Origin: Phallus indusiatus
Lineage: Eukaryota; Basidiomycota; Agaricomycetes; Phallales; Phallaceae
Direction of reading: 5' to 3'
NCBI GenBank assembly: GCA_027605045.1
Contig: JAQFWX010000004.1
Location: 2,304,683-2,368,682 of the forward strand
Length of the DNA: 64,000 nucleotides
Below the pieces are notes generated by a model. That model was not told the origin of the DNA. It did not search any database and saw only the letters and a program-made list of their open reading frames with translations. Positions within the stretch are counted from its first letter, which is position 1, and each line of letters opens with the position of its first letter. This document shows positions 47,492 through 60,953 of this stretch, in pieces. Made by a program: the position numbers and the translations under genes.

Positions 47492-50400
47492 ATGACCTCG
47501 TGGTCCCCGACAAATCAACACCCTGATTATAATCGTCGCTCATCACGTTCACACAGCCCCAGACGAAGAGACAAGGACGGCGATATGTCGCATGATTATA
47601 GTTCCGCACATAGTGGTTATGGCCAAGACAGAGGGTGGGACGATTACTATGAGAAACGTGGTAGAGGGCGAAGTCGCAGTCCAGGTGACGATTGTATGTC
47701 CTAAATTAAAACAAAAAACACTTTCAGTATTTTAACGCTGATTTGACCCTTTTAGCTGGCCGAAAACGACGGCGGTCTCACTCGCCTTACGAGAGAGACA
47801 GATTTGAACCTCGGCCTCGATATGGCGATGATTACGGTATGATTCTTATTAATGTGCTTACCACGATTGATATGTATCAATTTTAATTTTCCAGACACCC
47901 ATTCAAGAGCACATGGATATTCCTCACCGAGGTCCAAGAACGGGGGCCATTATCCACTTCAACAGCATTCGCCTTCCATGAATCGGTCTAACCGACCCCC
48001 ACTTGCGGATCCTTATTTGCATCAGCCTCAAGCTGTTGGCTTGAGACAGTACGCTGACTGGTTCCGTGCCACCTATCCAAAAGAAGCCAAAGAAGAAGAC
48101 GACGCTGATAGGGCGGCTGAGAAAGAAGCCGGCAGGAAAACCAGAGATGGTATCCGTGCCCGCTGGGAAAAATATAAGAAGAAACATCTTTCCATGCAGG
48201 TTCGCCATGTTCCTTTATTCCCTTTCCATTATTGTATGTTACGGAAAAGTTGATATTTCGTCCCACAAGCTCCAAACCCTTTTTGATCATCATAAGCGCT
48301 CACCTTGGTTCTCGGAAAAGTACAATCCTGCTCCAGAGTGGATAAATTTGCGGAATCGTGTAAGGAAGCAGGGATGGAAAGGTAGACCAGAGCAGTTTTT
48401 GAAAGACCTTGAAGAGGGAAAGTATGATCCCAAACGAGAATCTGATTCTGCTGGAAAGGATACTACAGTTCTGGCTGATGAGAAAGCACCGCCTGAGGAT
48501 GTGGACGCCCCAGATGAGGATGCTGCTGATATCCCCTTTGAGACTTCCGCTAAGACTGAGATGAACGGCAAACAGGGTGGCCAGAATGGTCGCCAGTACC
48601 GTGAAGACGATGTTGCTGTGTTTCCTGATGGCAATCAGATTGCTATTCGTACTATTCCCCCAGATATCGGCCGACAGAAAATTGAGGAGGTAAGCGGTAT
48701 CCCTCATTTTTAATGTTTAACGCGCCGTCATAACGATTGCCTACTAGGCATGTCGTACTACTGAAGGGTTTATTCATTTGGCTCTGGGCGATCCACTCCA
48801 AAAAAGACAGTACTATCGTGCTGGATGGATGAAATTCAGAGACGATGTCGATATGACTCAAACCTTAGCTCTAGTCGGAGAAAAAAAGGTTTTCGTCTGT
48901 TGTTGCTGTTCTCTTATCCTTATATTAAGCTTTGGTTCAGATTGATGGTTTTAAACTCCATGTTTCTCATGTAGCTCGACCTTATTATGGACGTTTGCGT
49001 CAGGCCCCTACGACACTTCAGCGCATTGAGAAAGACCTCCAGCAGGTTAAACAGTTAGCCAGTATCCTTGAGGATGAGTATGCAGCACTTCGTACGATAA
49101 AAGGTGGCGAGCCTGAGCCTAAACTCGATGAATCGAAGAGTGCGAAAGATGGAGAACAGGATGCTGCCATGTCAGAAGAGCAACCAGCTTCAACCAATGA
49201 GGTTGAGAACGCGGAGCCTGAACAAGATGTCGAGTACGAGTTGTATGAAAGAGGTAGCGAGGCTGTGGAGCGCCGAATTGAAAAATTAGCCGCAGAGCTG
49301 CTAACTCAACAGGATAATGGGGATGGGGAAGGCTCGGATTCCAAGTTTGAATCGAATAAGGTACGCTGGCTTTTGTTATTTCATTGTCAACGTATATTTT
49401 GTTTATTCTATCATTCGTATTTCTATCTTTGTTTTCTGGAACGAATCTCTCTCTCTTAGTCGATTATTGCACTGGACCTATATGTGGCTTATGTTCGAGC
49501 GGCCTTCAATACTTGTTACTATTGCGCGGCCGTGTGTGATCATGTAGAAGAACTTAATAGGAAATGTCCGAAACACGTAAGAAAAATGATTTTAGAAAAG
49601 GTGTCTCCCTCTGGTGCAGATGACGCAATGGAACATCAAAAAGACGATGAGGATAAATCGACGAAAGATCAATCCAAGGAGAAAGACAAAGACAGGAGAG
49701 AAAAAAATGGTGTGTAATCTTTGTGATCCATTAATTTAGTTTGAAAAATCATATACAAGTCCCCTATTTTTTTTTTCAGATGATTCCCGCAGAATGGAAG
49801 TGCTTGACTCGAAAATTGCCTTGTTGATCAACCGTTTTGGGATAGATCCACTTGATTACGGCGGCAAAAATCCTGAAGAGTTCGTATAGTTTAGCGCTTC
49901 TCTAGTAACAAGTATTTGATATTTTTTATTAGGGAACTAAAAAAGGTCGTAGAGCCTCATATCAAACAGGAAGAAGAGGGCAAATTCCGGTGCAGGACAT
50001 GCACAAAATTGTTCAAAGCTGCGTCCTTTGTGGAAAAGCACATATCCAACAAGCATCCGGAACTTATCAAACAACTTGACGAAGTCAGTTTCATTTGCTT
50101 TAGCCGACTGTATCAGTACTGATTGGGTTTGTTTTAGTTACCATTCTTCAACAATTTTGCAATGGATCCTAATCGTGTCCAGCCGTTTACTCATCTTCCT
50201 CCTGCAGTCGGCAATAACATCCCTAATCCACATGCGTATGGTTTACAAGCACCTCCTCCTGCACCATACCCCATCGACTACGCTCGACCTCCTGTTCCAG
50301 GATTTTACGGCGGCTACCCTGCACCACCACCACCTTATGCGCCCTATAGTGGTCAACCAGGAATGTACGAATATTACTTACCCACAAGTTGGCCGCCTCC

Positions 50401-50794
50401 TCAAGGGCGACGGGATGATCATCCACATTCTGGACGGCGCTTGCAGGAGCGAATGGGCGGGTACGCTTCGACTACTCATTTGACGTTGACAGGAGCCGAA
50501 GGTTTGCCGCCCAAGCCTGTAGCTGCTATTGAATCAAGTGGGCACGACATGGGCGGTGGTGGTGGCGGTGGCGGCGGCGGGATGGGAGGAGGAAGTGGTG
50601 GTGGTGGTGGTGGTGGAGAGAAAAGCGGAGGTGGCGGTGGAGGCGGGAGACGACGAGGTCGTGCATCTACAGGTGGGCCTCCACCCCCGCCACCTCCAGA
50701 TGCGAAAGAGGATCCTCGCGCCGCTGCTGGAAGGAAAGTTAGTTATCATGATATGGACGATGTGGCCGAAGGAGATGTTGAATTGACATACTAA
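47492..50794 (+). CDS. SERRATE/ARS2-type nuclear RNA-processing factor
   Basis: Nuclear protein that links the cap-binding complex to RNA processing or decay. It starts MTSWSPTNQHPDYNRRSSRS and has an Arg/Ser-rich N-terminus (HSPRRRDKDGD, RGRSRSPGDD). The DUF3546-type domain includes VGLRQYADWFRATYPKEAKE, then KTRDGIRARWEKYKKKHLSM and HHKRSPWFSEKYNPAPEWIN. Next come the central domain (TEGFIHLALGDPLQKRQYYR-like) and a long acidic region. A zinc-finger-like block carries FRCRTCTKLFKAASFVEKHI followed by SNKHPELIKQLDE, as in ARS2. The C-terminus is LPFFNNFAMDPNRVQPFTHL, then a Gly/Pro-rich tail. Ten or so introns. Its expected partner NCBP1 lies at 22907-26113. A Gly run is encoded at about 50552-50655. 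Confidence 0.92.
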
Positions 50795-51035
50795 GTTTTC
50801 AAATGGGATCAATCGTATTGGTATTCTTGTCTCTTTTTGAGCTTGTTATTTGACAATTTCACTCTTCAGTTGACATCCGTTTTTCTTTTCTTTTCTTATT
50901 TGAATCTACCCCTCTTTGTAGTATGCATTATTCATCAAGATGTAAAAGATCTTTGCGTCGTTATATGCCAATTGATCAAAACAAAAAATATAAATATAAA
51001 TAGATCTATTACTTCGAAACCGACAATAACTTGTC

Positions 51036-53705
<2,670 letters not shown>

Positions 53706-53881
53706 AAGTCAGAAATTTCAAGTTCGTTTCGCTGCTTTGTGACCGCCGTTGTCACGTTGAAAGTCTAAACCAATCGAAAACCAATCACCATCGACCGGCT
53801 TGCGCCGAACCTAATCACCATCAACGAATCCGACAAATCCAGGCCAAATCACCGTTTCTTCCAGTGACATCCGAACTTGCC

Positions 53882-54860
53882 ATGTCTCGTTCCCTGGCGA
53901 GAAATGTACACTTTTATGACGCTAGGAACCCTGCCACTTCACTGGGCGGCCTGGTTCAAAACGGATCTGTCACAGAAAGAAACTTTTTGGACATGTTAGA
54001 AATTTTAATTGTTACTCAAATTGCATATCGTGTCGAAAGAAGACAAGACAAGCACGTTGTCACTAGCTCCGACCAACAGTTACAGATCGGAGAATATGAC
54101 ATCTATTGCAATGGTAATTTGTTTGTCTTGCTGGCGATATGACGTATATTACATAATTTGGCTTCATGCAGAAGATATCAATGTCAATGACGAACCTTGG
54201 GTACCCAGAGTTATTACTTTCAGCGACTCCCTGAGGGATGTCGGTTTTCGAGAGGCCGTTCGTGCCCGCGACGGCGGTAAATGTGTTTTATCAGGTCTTA
54301 CCAATCTTGGAGCGCAAAATGGCCATTGGTGGGGTTTCCAAGTAGCTCATATTTTCCCCCTCACCGCAGAGAATGTGTGGGAGCGGAATGATTTTGGAAG
54401 ATGGATTACTCTTGACATTCCTGGGCAAGAGAAGATCAGTTCTGTGCAGAATGGGTTTCTCACGCTAACATCTCTTCATACATTGTGGGATAGCTACGCA
54501 ATGTCAGTTAACCCTGATGCAAGTCTTTTTTTTCTTTTCTTTGGCACACAAACATAACATTCTTCAAAGGATAACTATAAAATCATAGTGTTTCAACCTG
54601 ACTCCTTCAAATTAGATGGAAGGATACTGGATCCCCTCTGCCGCGATCCCCAAGATCCGCGTCACGTTTCTGACGAACTTCTTCGGTGGCACTTTAGGCA
54701 GTGCGTATTCGCCAATATGAGAGGAGCGGGAGAGCCGTTTTTTGAACATGACTACCCTCCTGGTTCCGATATTATGGGTGAGCTTAGAGAGGCACCCCTT
54801 GGCCAGGAACAATTCGAGCTTATGTTGGCGGACAGATTGCGAGGGTTTGGCGTCGAATAG
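53882..54860 (+). CDS. HNH_2-type nuclease domain protein, basidiomycete family
   Basis: Exons 53882-54113, 54172-54518 and 54570-54860 give exactly 290 codons including the stop. The second intron appears to use a GC donor (gcaagt). The HNH-like core is FREAVRARDGGKCVLSGLTN, then WGFQVAHIFPLTAENVWERN (first His), VQNGFLTLTSLHTLWDSYAM (Asn and second His) and NPDDNYKIIVFQPD. The C-terminal part is ELLRWHFRQCVFANMRGAGE, then EHDYPPGSDIMGELRE. Proteins of this type are multicopy in mushroom genomes, and their role is unknown. Genuine nuclease activity is unproven. The zinc-holding cysteines of many HNH enzymes are not obvious here, since only one Cys (KCVLSG) precedes the core. It is divergent from RIX7, with 176 bp between ATGs. 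Confidence 0.82.
54519..54569 (+). other. GC-AG intron in the HNH-type gene
   Basis: 51-nt intron. The only donor that keeps both the frame and the family-like VNPDDNYK junction is gcaagt, with acceptor cttcaaag. A GT donor at the upstream gttaac also keeps frame but removes the conserved VNPD. Confidence 0.6.
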
Positions 54861-55747
54861 TTATTATGTTTTTTTCTGCTTCTTCATTCCGTTTACTTGT
54901 CACTGCTCATGAATGCTTATAGTTGTTAGATATATAATTGTCTTTCCAGTATTACTCAATTTACACTGTATGTAACCATATCGTCATTGTATTAACATTA
55001 TCCTACTAGTAGGGGCCTAGAGATTCTATAGCTACACCTATTGTATTCCCTTATTAACAGCTCATATTTATAATGCTTTGTACTGATGCGTCTGTGATAT
55101 CACTATCCTCTCATTTTGCTGCTTGGTTCGGTCCTCTTATAATCCCGCATGCGCGATAGTAAGAAGACCTTAGACGTCGCGAGCTTTAACGCTAAACAAT
55201 GGTTGACATTTATTAGGCACTTCGGACTGCTGACTGCTATATTTCGTAATGACGGTCTGAATTGTGGCAAAATTGAGATAGCTATAGGTTCATAAGCGAA
55301 CTTTGAACTCATAATGAAGCTCCTAATAAAATAGCAACGCTTTTGATTTGTTAGGCATTCATTGTCGGAAAAGCCGAAATCTGCTAAGTGAGCGAATCAA
55401 GGCTTTATTACTGTAAATTAGGTTCAACTTGCTTGGTATAATAAATACATAGTCCAAGTTATATAAAACCTTGACCGCATCGATGTTCCCTCAGCAAAAA
55501 AATTAATTTCGAATTTTTTGGCATTTGTCCAGGCCGGGCTGGCAGTTGTGCAAACTTGACTCGTGATGGTGAAAACTTCCGACTCGACCTGCCACCAGTA
55601 AGCATCAAGTCCCATCATACACTAATATGTTTGCAAAAAAAGTATAAGACCCTGACTGACTGTAGATTAGGACAATATCTCAACTTGTTATATATTTAAT
55701 GTAGTTCTAATCATTTCATTCGTAGATAGTTGAGTCTGAGGTTATAG
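54861..55747. other. Intergenic between convergent HNH-type and Sua5 genes
   Basis: About 890 bp, A/T-rich. Short frames (for example minus 55103-55312 and 55424-55618) show no domains. Nothing recognised. Confidence 0.45.
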
Positions 55748-57040
55748 CTATGTTTCGGTAATATTGATCCAATGCACTTCTCCAGCAGCCTTCTTAACTC
55801 GATTCATTACAGCAAGCCCCTCTCGAGTCTCTTCAATACCCTCTACTATTATCAAGTCTGCCCCATTATGTTCTAGAGTCAACAAGCCGTCAAATAAGCG
55901 TTGAGCGGTCACTGAAGGATCGCCAATTGTTCCTAGAGGGAAATAGTCCCATTGAAGTTCTACTTCGGCATGATTTTTCAAGTTGGAAGGGAATAAGGCG
56001 AGAGAAGAGTCAGAAGGCGCGAGAAGGCCAATTTTCACGGGCGCGGTTGGCGGGTAAGAAGAAAGAATTATCGAGAATGTTTCGGAAGTGGATAAGGCCC
56101 TTTGGTTATCCGGGGGAGTCGAGGTCAATAATAGGACTACGGGGATTGAGGGGGAATAGTGTTGATACTTCATTCCAGGCGTTGTTGGCGCGTTTTCTAA
56201 GTCCTCGTCGTTATAGTCACGTCGATGTACCAAAATACGAGGCGGCGGTTGGCCTTCGACGGTTAAAACCCTTTCCATGTCTTCAACAGTAACACCACCT
56301 GGTCTCAGGATGCGAAGTGTTCCATCCGAATTTAGTCCGTCAACAACTGTGCTCTCCACGCCGACATCGCAAGGACCGCCGTCCAATATGACGCGAACTT
56401 TGCCTGACAAGTTACGAGATACATGTTCTGCTTTAGTTGGACTGGGAGATCCCGAGGTGTTTGCGCTGGGAGCTGCGAGGGGTACATTGCACATTGCAAT
56501 CAGGGCGCGTGCCACTGGATGGGACGACATTCGGACGGCTACGGTCTCGCGACCTGCGGTAACAATCGATGGGATTTGCGGTGACGTTGGAAACAATAGT
56601 GTAAGGGGACCGGGCCAAAAAGCTTGCATCAACAAATTATATGAGGGAGGAACGTCGAACGTTGGCGGTAAAATCGACCTGAGCATTTGTAAAGAGGATA
56701 CATGGACAATCAGAGGGTTATCAGCTGGGCGACCCTTGACGGCGAAGATCTGAGATACAGCAGAGGAGTTCAAGGCTGATGCTGCTAATCCATACACAGT
56801 TTCGGTAGGTATTACAGCTGGTACATTTAGAGATACAAGGTCGTGGACGGCGGTTTTTAGTGACGCAAGGGTCCTTTCGTCAGAAACGACGGGGTGCGAG
56901 TCCGATTCCGAAAAACTAATCGATGAAGAATCGCAGGACAGTACTTCGGTTGTAATCGTTGGTTGATTCATGTTGAACGCATTTAGATAGCGTCGGATGA
57001 GACTGGGAGACCGAAAGAGCCTCGCGAGCAAACCTGACAT
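55748..57040 (-). CDS. SUA5: Threonylcarbamoyl-AMP synthase Sua5/YrdC
   Basis: First enzyme of tRNA t6A37 synthesis, making threonylcarbamoyl-AMP from threonine, bicarbonate and ATP. Single exon of 430 residues. The YrdC domain has VPAVIPTETVYGLAASALNS, VSQIFAVKGRPADNPLIVHV, FWPGPLTLLF, VTAGRETVAVRMSSHPVARA and PLAAPSANTSGSPSPTKAEH. These are followed by VRVILDGGPCDVGVESTVVD and LRILRPGGVT. The C-terminal Sua5 domain follows APTTPGMKYQHYSPSIPVVL, the typical linker. It includes FPLGTIGDPSVTAQRLFDGL and GLAVMNRVKKAAGEVHWI. A basic N-terminal stretch (LLARLFRSPSLIRRYLNAFN) before a second Met may direct part of the protein to mitochondria, as seen for other eukaryotic Sua5 or YRDC proteins. Confidence 0.96.
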   Translation of the reverse strand: MSGLLARLFRSPSLIRRYLNAFNMNQPTITTEVLSCDSSSISFSESDSHPVVSDERTLASLKTAVHDLVSLNVPAVIPTETVYGLAASALNSSAVSQIFAVKGRPADNPLIVHVSSLQMLRSILPPTFDVPPSYNLLMQAFWPGPLTLLFPTSPQIPSIVTAGRETVAVRMSSHPVARALIAMCNVPLAAPSANTSGSPSPTKAEHVSRNLSGKVRVILDGGPCDVGVESTVVDGLNSDGTLRILRPGGVTVEDMERVLTVEGQPPPRILVHRRDYNDEDLENAPTTPGMKYQHYSPSIPVVLLLTSTPPDNQRALSTSETFSIILSSYPPTAPVKIGLLAPSDSSLALFPSNLKNHAEVELQWDYFPLGTIGDPSVTAQRLFDGLLTLEHNGADLIIVEGIEETREGLAVMNRVKKAAGEVHWINITET

Positions 57041-57364
57041 ACATCATCTGGAGAAAATTTTGTCACACTGTGACGAGATAAACCTAGGCTATCGAATTCA
57101 AACCAAACTGCTCTTCACATTTATGACCATTGAATCGATGTATTTTTGAATGCTTTATGACAGCCATCGGAAAATCATGTATTGGTTGCCTACCGATCTT
57201 ATGTTGTCGATCGTGAATGCCATGAAGGCTCGGGTTGTGAAATGACATTTTTTTCTGGTGATATGAATACAATTAATAACTTTATGCCCGTCGTAATAGC
57301 TATAGAAAGTTTCGGAAAAGCTGGAGCATGACTTAAGCAAGCAGCTGCGACTCGAGCTGAGCTT
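57041..57364. other. Intergenic between GatC and Sua5 genes
   Basis: About 324 bp with the Sua5 promoter and the GatC 3' flank. No gene seen. Confidence 0.5.
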
Positions 57365-57898
57365 CTAGTCCTTCAATTTGGGGGATTGGACCAAGTAATA
57401 CCCGTCCTGAGTCTTGTAAGCCTTGTTCAACAATTCTCGTCCTTCCGGGGGAGTGGAACTGCTTTGTTTGTCAACTTCGTAATTCGCATAATCACGAAGG
57501 CTTATACTCCTTCCTTCAGGCCATATTCGTCCATCAGGCTGTTTTGTCGGGGATGAGTTATGGGTAGAGGTCGACGTCGAGGCGACGGCTGCTATTCGAA
57601 CAGCTTCCACCAGTTTGATAAGGCTCTCCATATCTCTTTTCATTTTCCTAAAGTCCTCGGTATCCGTTTTAGGAGGAATGAGAGCCGCAGCGTTGTGAAG
57701 ACGTGTCAATGTTTCGTCCGTCAATTCAACGGGTGGATAGGAATTCACCAGGTCGTTTACAGACCATGTCGGATTTTTCGGAAGACCTAGTTCATCTGCA
57801 TCGAAAGCCGTGATAGAAGCGGTATTAGATGTTGATGATGAGTATTTTGAACAGCGAGATGTCGACGACAACACACATCGTGAGAGGCGAGAAAGCAT
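57365..57898 (-). CDS. Mitochondrial Glu-tRNA(Gln) amidotransferase subunit GatC-like
   Basis: Small subunit that stabilises the GatA/GatB complex converting Glu-tRNA(Gln) to Gln-tRNA(Gln) in mitochondria. A single exon encodes 177 residues from the chosen start. The N-terminus MLSRLSRCVLSSTSRCSKYS is a good presequence: basic, Ser-rich, no acids. The GatC-like helical region is LPKNPTWSVNDLVNSYPPVE, then LTDETLTRLHNAAALIPPKT and MKRDMESLIKLVEAVRIAAV. The tail is Ser-rich and ends LVQSPKLKD. An in-frame ATG at 57952 would add 18 hydrophobic residues before the presequence, so I prefer 57898. The Sec22 stop lies only 110 bp upstream on the same strand. Confidence 0.82.
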   Translation of the reverse strand: MLSRLSRCVLSSTSRCSKYSSSTSNTASITAFDADELGLPKNPTWSVNDLVNSYPPVELTDETLTRLHNAAALIPPKTDTEDFRKMKRDMESLIKLVEAVRIAAVASTSTSTHNSSPTKQPDGRIWPEGRSISLRDYANYEVDKQSSSTPPEGRELLNKAYKTQDGYYLVQSPKLKD

Positions 57899-58008
57899 GG
57901 AGTGAGCTGGGTAGACGCCGGTGACTAGAAAGGTACATTCCACGACCCACATAGCTTAAAAACGATGGAGGAAATGAAGGATGTTACATAGATATATATA
58001 TATACAAT

Positions 58009-58962
58009 TTAAAAGAATCTCCAATATATTACGATGATTAATATTAGGAATATAGCACCCAGCGGCGCATATTGCCTTAGCATGGCATCGAAGTTTATTT
58101 TTTGTGCTGCTTTTCGGTACTTTTCTGATTCGGAGCGCAATGACGTTGAAAGATGAGACATCCCTGTAACGAGAAAAAAAAAGGTAGAGTTTAGGGCATT
58201 GTGTATAAGTTTGTAGACAAAACATACGATCTAGCGAATCGCCTCTCCAGAGTAATTCTTCCATATTCTTGGTCATTATTCGAGTAACGTCTTGTAGCTC
58301 GCCATTCAGTTGTTCCAAATTCGATTCAGCAACGCTAGCAGTTCGTGTATCTTGATACAGTCGAGCAGTTTTCGCCATGAAAGTATCTGAATCAGCAAGT
58401 CAGTCGGGAGAACCTCAAAAGGTTTCCTTTTTGCTTTCTTCGCAAAAAAAAAGAAAAAAGGCTTTATTTACCGAACCCTACAAAAGCATACGGCTTGCGA
58501 ACTGAATCGACTTTGGCGCCGTACGACTGAGCGAATTCCTTTGATAGTTCATCAAGGTACGAGAATGCCAGTTTTCGAGGGTACGACTTTTCAGCAATTG
58601 TAAGGTAGACGACGTTGTCTGAAATAAGGTAGCTGACATGTTAGAATAAGGAAACAGAAACAGTCAGTTCCAATGCCTGGTCTATGTTGTATAACATCAC
58701 ATACTGAAGTGTGTAGGGACCGCTCTCTATCGAACATCTTGGCTCCGAATTGGGCGTGATGCGACGAAAAATGAGCTTTGATTGTTGCTTGTACTCTTGT
58801 AAGGTTTGTTCAGTCTATAGAAAAAGCATCACATTGAAAAAGTGTTAGTGTGAGTATGATACACCAGCGACCGTCGGAGTTACGACTCACTTGTTCGTCG
58901 TCGACGCTAGCGGCAAGAGGTAATGCGTCTGAGGCACGCACAATAGTTGTAGACCTAACCAT
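58009..58962 (-). CDS. SEC22: Vesicle SNARE Sec22
   Basis: R-SNARE of ER-Golgi transport. It starts MVRSTTIVRASDALPLAASV at 58962 and carries the N-terminal longin domain, with IESGPYTLHYLISDNVVYLT, IAEKSYPRKLAFSYLDELSK and FAQSYGAKVDSVRKPYAFVG. The SNARE motif follows: ARLYQDTRTASVAESNLEQL, then NGELQDVTRIMTKNMEELLW and RGDSLDRMSHLSTSLRSESE. The zero-layer Arg sits in this helix. The C-terminal membrane anchor is APLGAIFLILIIVIYWRFF, with the stop at 58009-58011. About five short introns. The layout and length match the family, and there is no sign of damage. GatC follows at 110 bp. Confidence 0.95.
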
Positions 58963-59364
58963 GTTTTCCTTTCTTTTGTGAACGATTTATGGATATTTGG
59001 ACCAGCGTTGCTTAACCGAGCGGTGAGTTTTGGTCCAAAGCTCCTTGATAGTTTAGGCTAGGGCAAACGACGTTGACGTGTTAGAAAGCGTCACGTGGCC
59101 TGGCAGCTCGGCTTGCGACAATGCGAAAATCAAATCTTTCGAGTTCGCATTTTTCTTGCTTAACAAGATGTTCAGAAGGAAAGAATTGTCTTTTGGACTA
59201 TTTATATAGAGTCAAGAACCAGAAGAGGCTCATAGACTCTCATTCTTCGTTCTAATCACATATGTCTTCCCAACATGCTTCGCATTAATTAGATTTGGAG
59301 TTCCAAGTACTTTTGTGCACACATCGGTGTCAAAGTTGATTCTTTTGCTTGTTCAAGCATCTGC
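58963..59364. other. Intergenic, Sec22 promoter and YTM1 3' flank
   Basis: About 400 bp. A tatttatatag element lies near 59199. A cgttgacgtgttagaaagcg stretch containing a GACGTG core, and a nearby CACGTGG at about 59091-59097, could bind bZIP or bHLH factors. No gene seen. Confidence 0.45.
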
Positions 59365-60953
59365 TCAGTTCTGAGCACTTTCTGCAATCTTCCAAACCTC
59401 AACTCCATCCTCACCGCCCAAAGCACCTAGCCCACCCCTCTGCCAGTCTACACTCAGAATTTTACCACCTTTGTCGGATTTGAAATGTGCCACAGTAATC
59501 TTGGGACTGCGCGTATCCCAGATGCGCACAATTCCATCGTAAGACCCACTCATGACCCGATAATCATCTGTAGGGTGAGATGCCAGCGAACTGGGTAATG
59601 AGGAGTGTGCAAAGCTCATTAAAGCTTTAGAACTCGTGTTGGAGAGGCGGAGATCGAAGACAGATACAGTCCGGTCTGTTGATGACGCCACAATAGTGTT
59701 TCCGTTTGATTGGATTGCGATATCTGTGAATGGCTTTTCGCTGAGTGTCTAGAAAGAGAGGTAAGTTTTGACTGGGAAAAAATTAGATATAAAGTAACAT
59801 GCCATAGTGGAAGTGCACAGGGCACTAGAGGTATCCCAAGTTCGAATCGTAGAATCTAGACCGCAACTGTAGACCAAGTTGTTCGAAGAAGGTAAAGGAG
59901 AGAACAGGGCACGCATGATGCGGTTGGTATGCGATTTCATCACCTCTTCAGGCCCCTTAAACAAGTTCATTAGAAAAAACCGCTGAAAGAAGTAGAAAGT
60001 TTAAGCAACGCACCTTTCTCACTGGTCGCTCTTCCTCCTCAGTCGCGACTTTTCTCCTCTTCTTACGAGTCTCAATGACTTCCTCAAGAGGTACTTCATC
60101 GGATTCAGGAACGCTAGTGTTCCAAATCCCAATAACCGTATCCCACGAAGCCGTCACGAGCATCGTTCCATCTTTATTTGCTGCGATACTTGACAAAGGT
60201 GCGGTATGCAAATGAAGCGATGCCAGTGTTTTTGCATGATTCGCGGATTCTGAGTTAGATTCTATGTCAAAAACGCGAGTTAATCGCGCCGTGCAATCCT
60301 GAGAAGCAGATGCGACGAGTCGATCGTTTCCGACCCAGCAAATAGAAGTGACGGGTGCGGTATGACCCGATATCGTGTAGACAGGTTTTTTAGAGGCGTC
60401 GAACACGTATACATTAGAATCATAAGACCCTGCGAGAATGTTACTATAAAATATTTCATAAACCCATTAGCTAATGAAAAACACGAGGAGACCACATAAA
60501 GGCCTAACTTTGCGACTTGACACGAGACGGAGGAAATCCAATCTTCTTGGGGGATACAGGTCATGCGCTGAGGAGGCATCAAACTTTCAATATATTCAAT
60601 CTCCAACGTTTCCTCCTATACGTGTATCAGCAATCTACGCTCAGACTTAATTCAAAGAAAAGAAGGAAAGCAAGGGAAGGCAAATTTACCTCCCCAACTA
60701 TACCCCTCTCTGCACACCACTCTGCAATACTTCCAGTCAAAACATCGCCTTGTATTAAGAAATCAAAAGGAATGGGTTGGTCTAAAGAAAGAACTTTATT
60801 GATGAGCTGCGAGAGTTGATATCGCCGCCATGAAGATGGTATAAAGTATTTTTGAGGCGGTAGAACATATTGGGTTTTGGTCGTAAAAAAAGCGGGGTGA
60901 GATATAACAGTTGTAGCTGACATCGACGGTTCTGCAATTTCCGTATTTGCCAT
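59365..60953 (-). CDS. YTM1: Ribosome biogenesis WD40 protein Ytm1/WDR12
   Basis: Member of the Nop7-Erb1-Ytm1 (PeBoW) subcomplex needed for 60S maturation. It is removed by the AAA protein Rea1 through its N-terminal ubiquitin-like domain. It starts MANTEIAEPSMSATTVISHP at 60953. The NLE domain includes FFTTKTQYVLPPQKYFIPSS, WRRYQLSQLINKVL and PFDFLIQGDVLTGSIAEWC. Then come seven WD-type repeats. Clear ones are VYTISGHTAPVTSICWVG with ASASQDCTARL, LVTASWDTVIGIWN, MKSHTNRIMRALFS, YSCGLDSTIRTWDTSSALCT, IVASSTDRTVSVFDLR and VMSGSYDGIVRIWDTRSP. The protein ends VEVWKIAESAQN. The Rea1-contacting acidic residue in the NLE domain, usually a conserved Glu, lies in the SIAEWC segment. Several introns. 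Confidence 0.95.
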
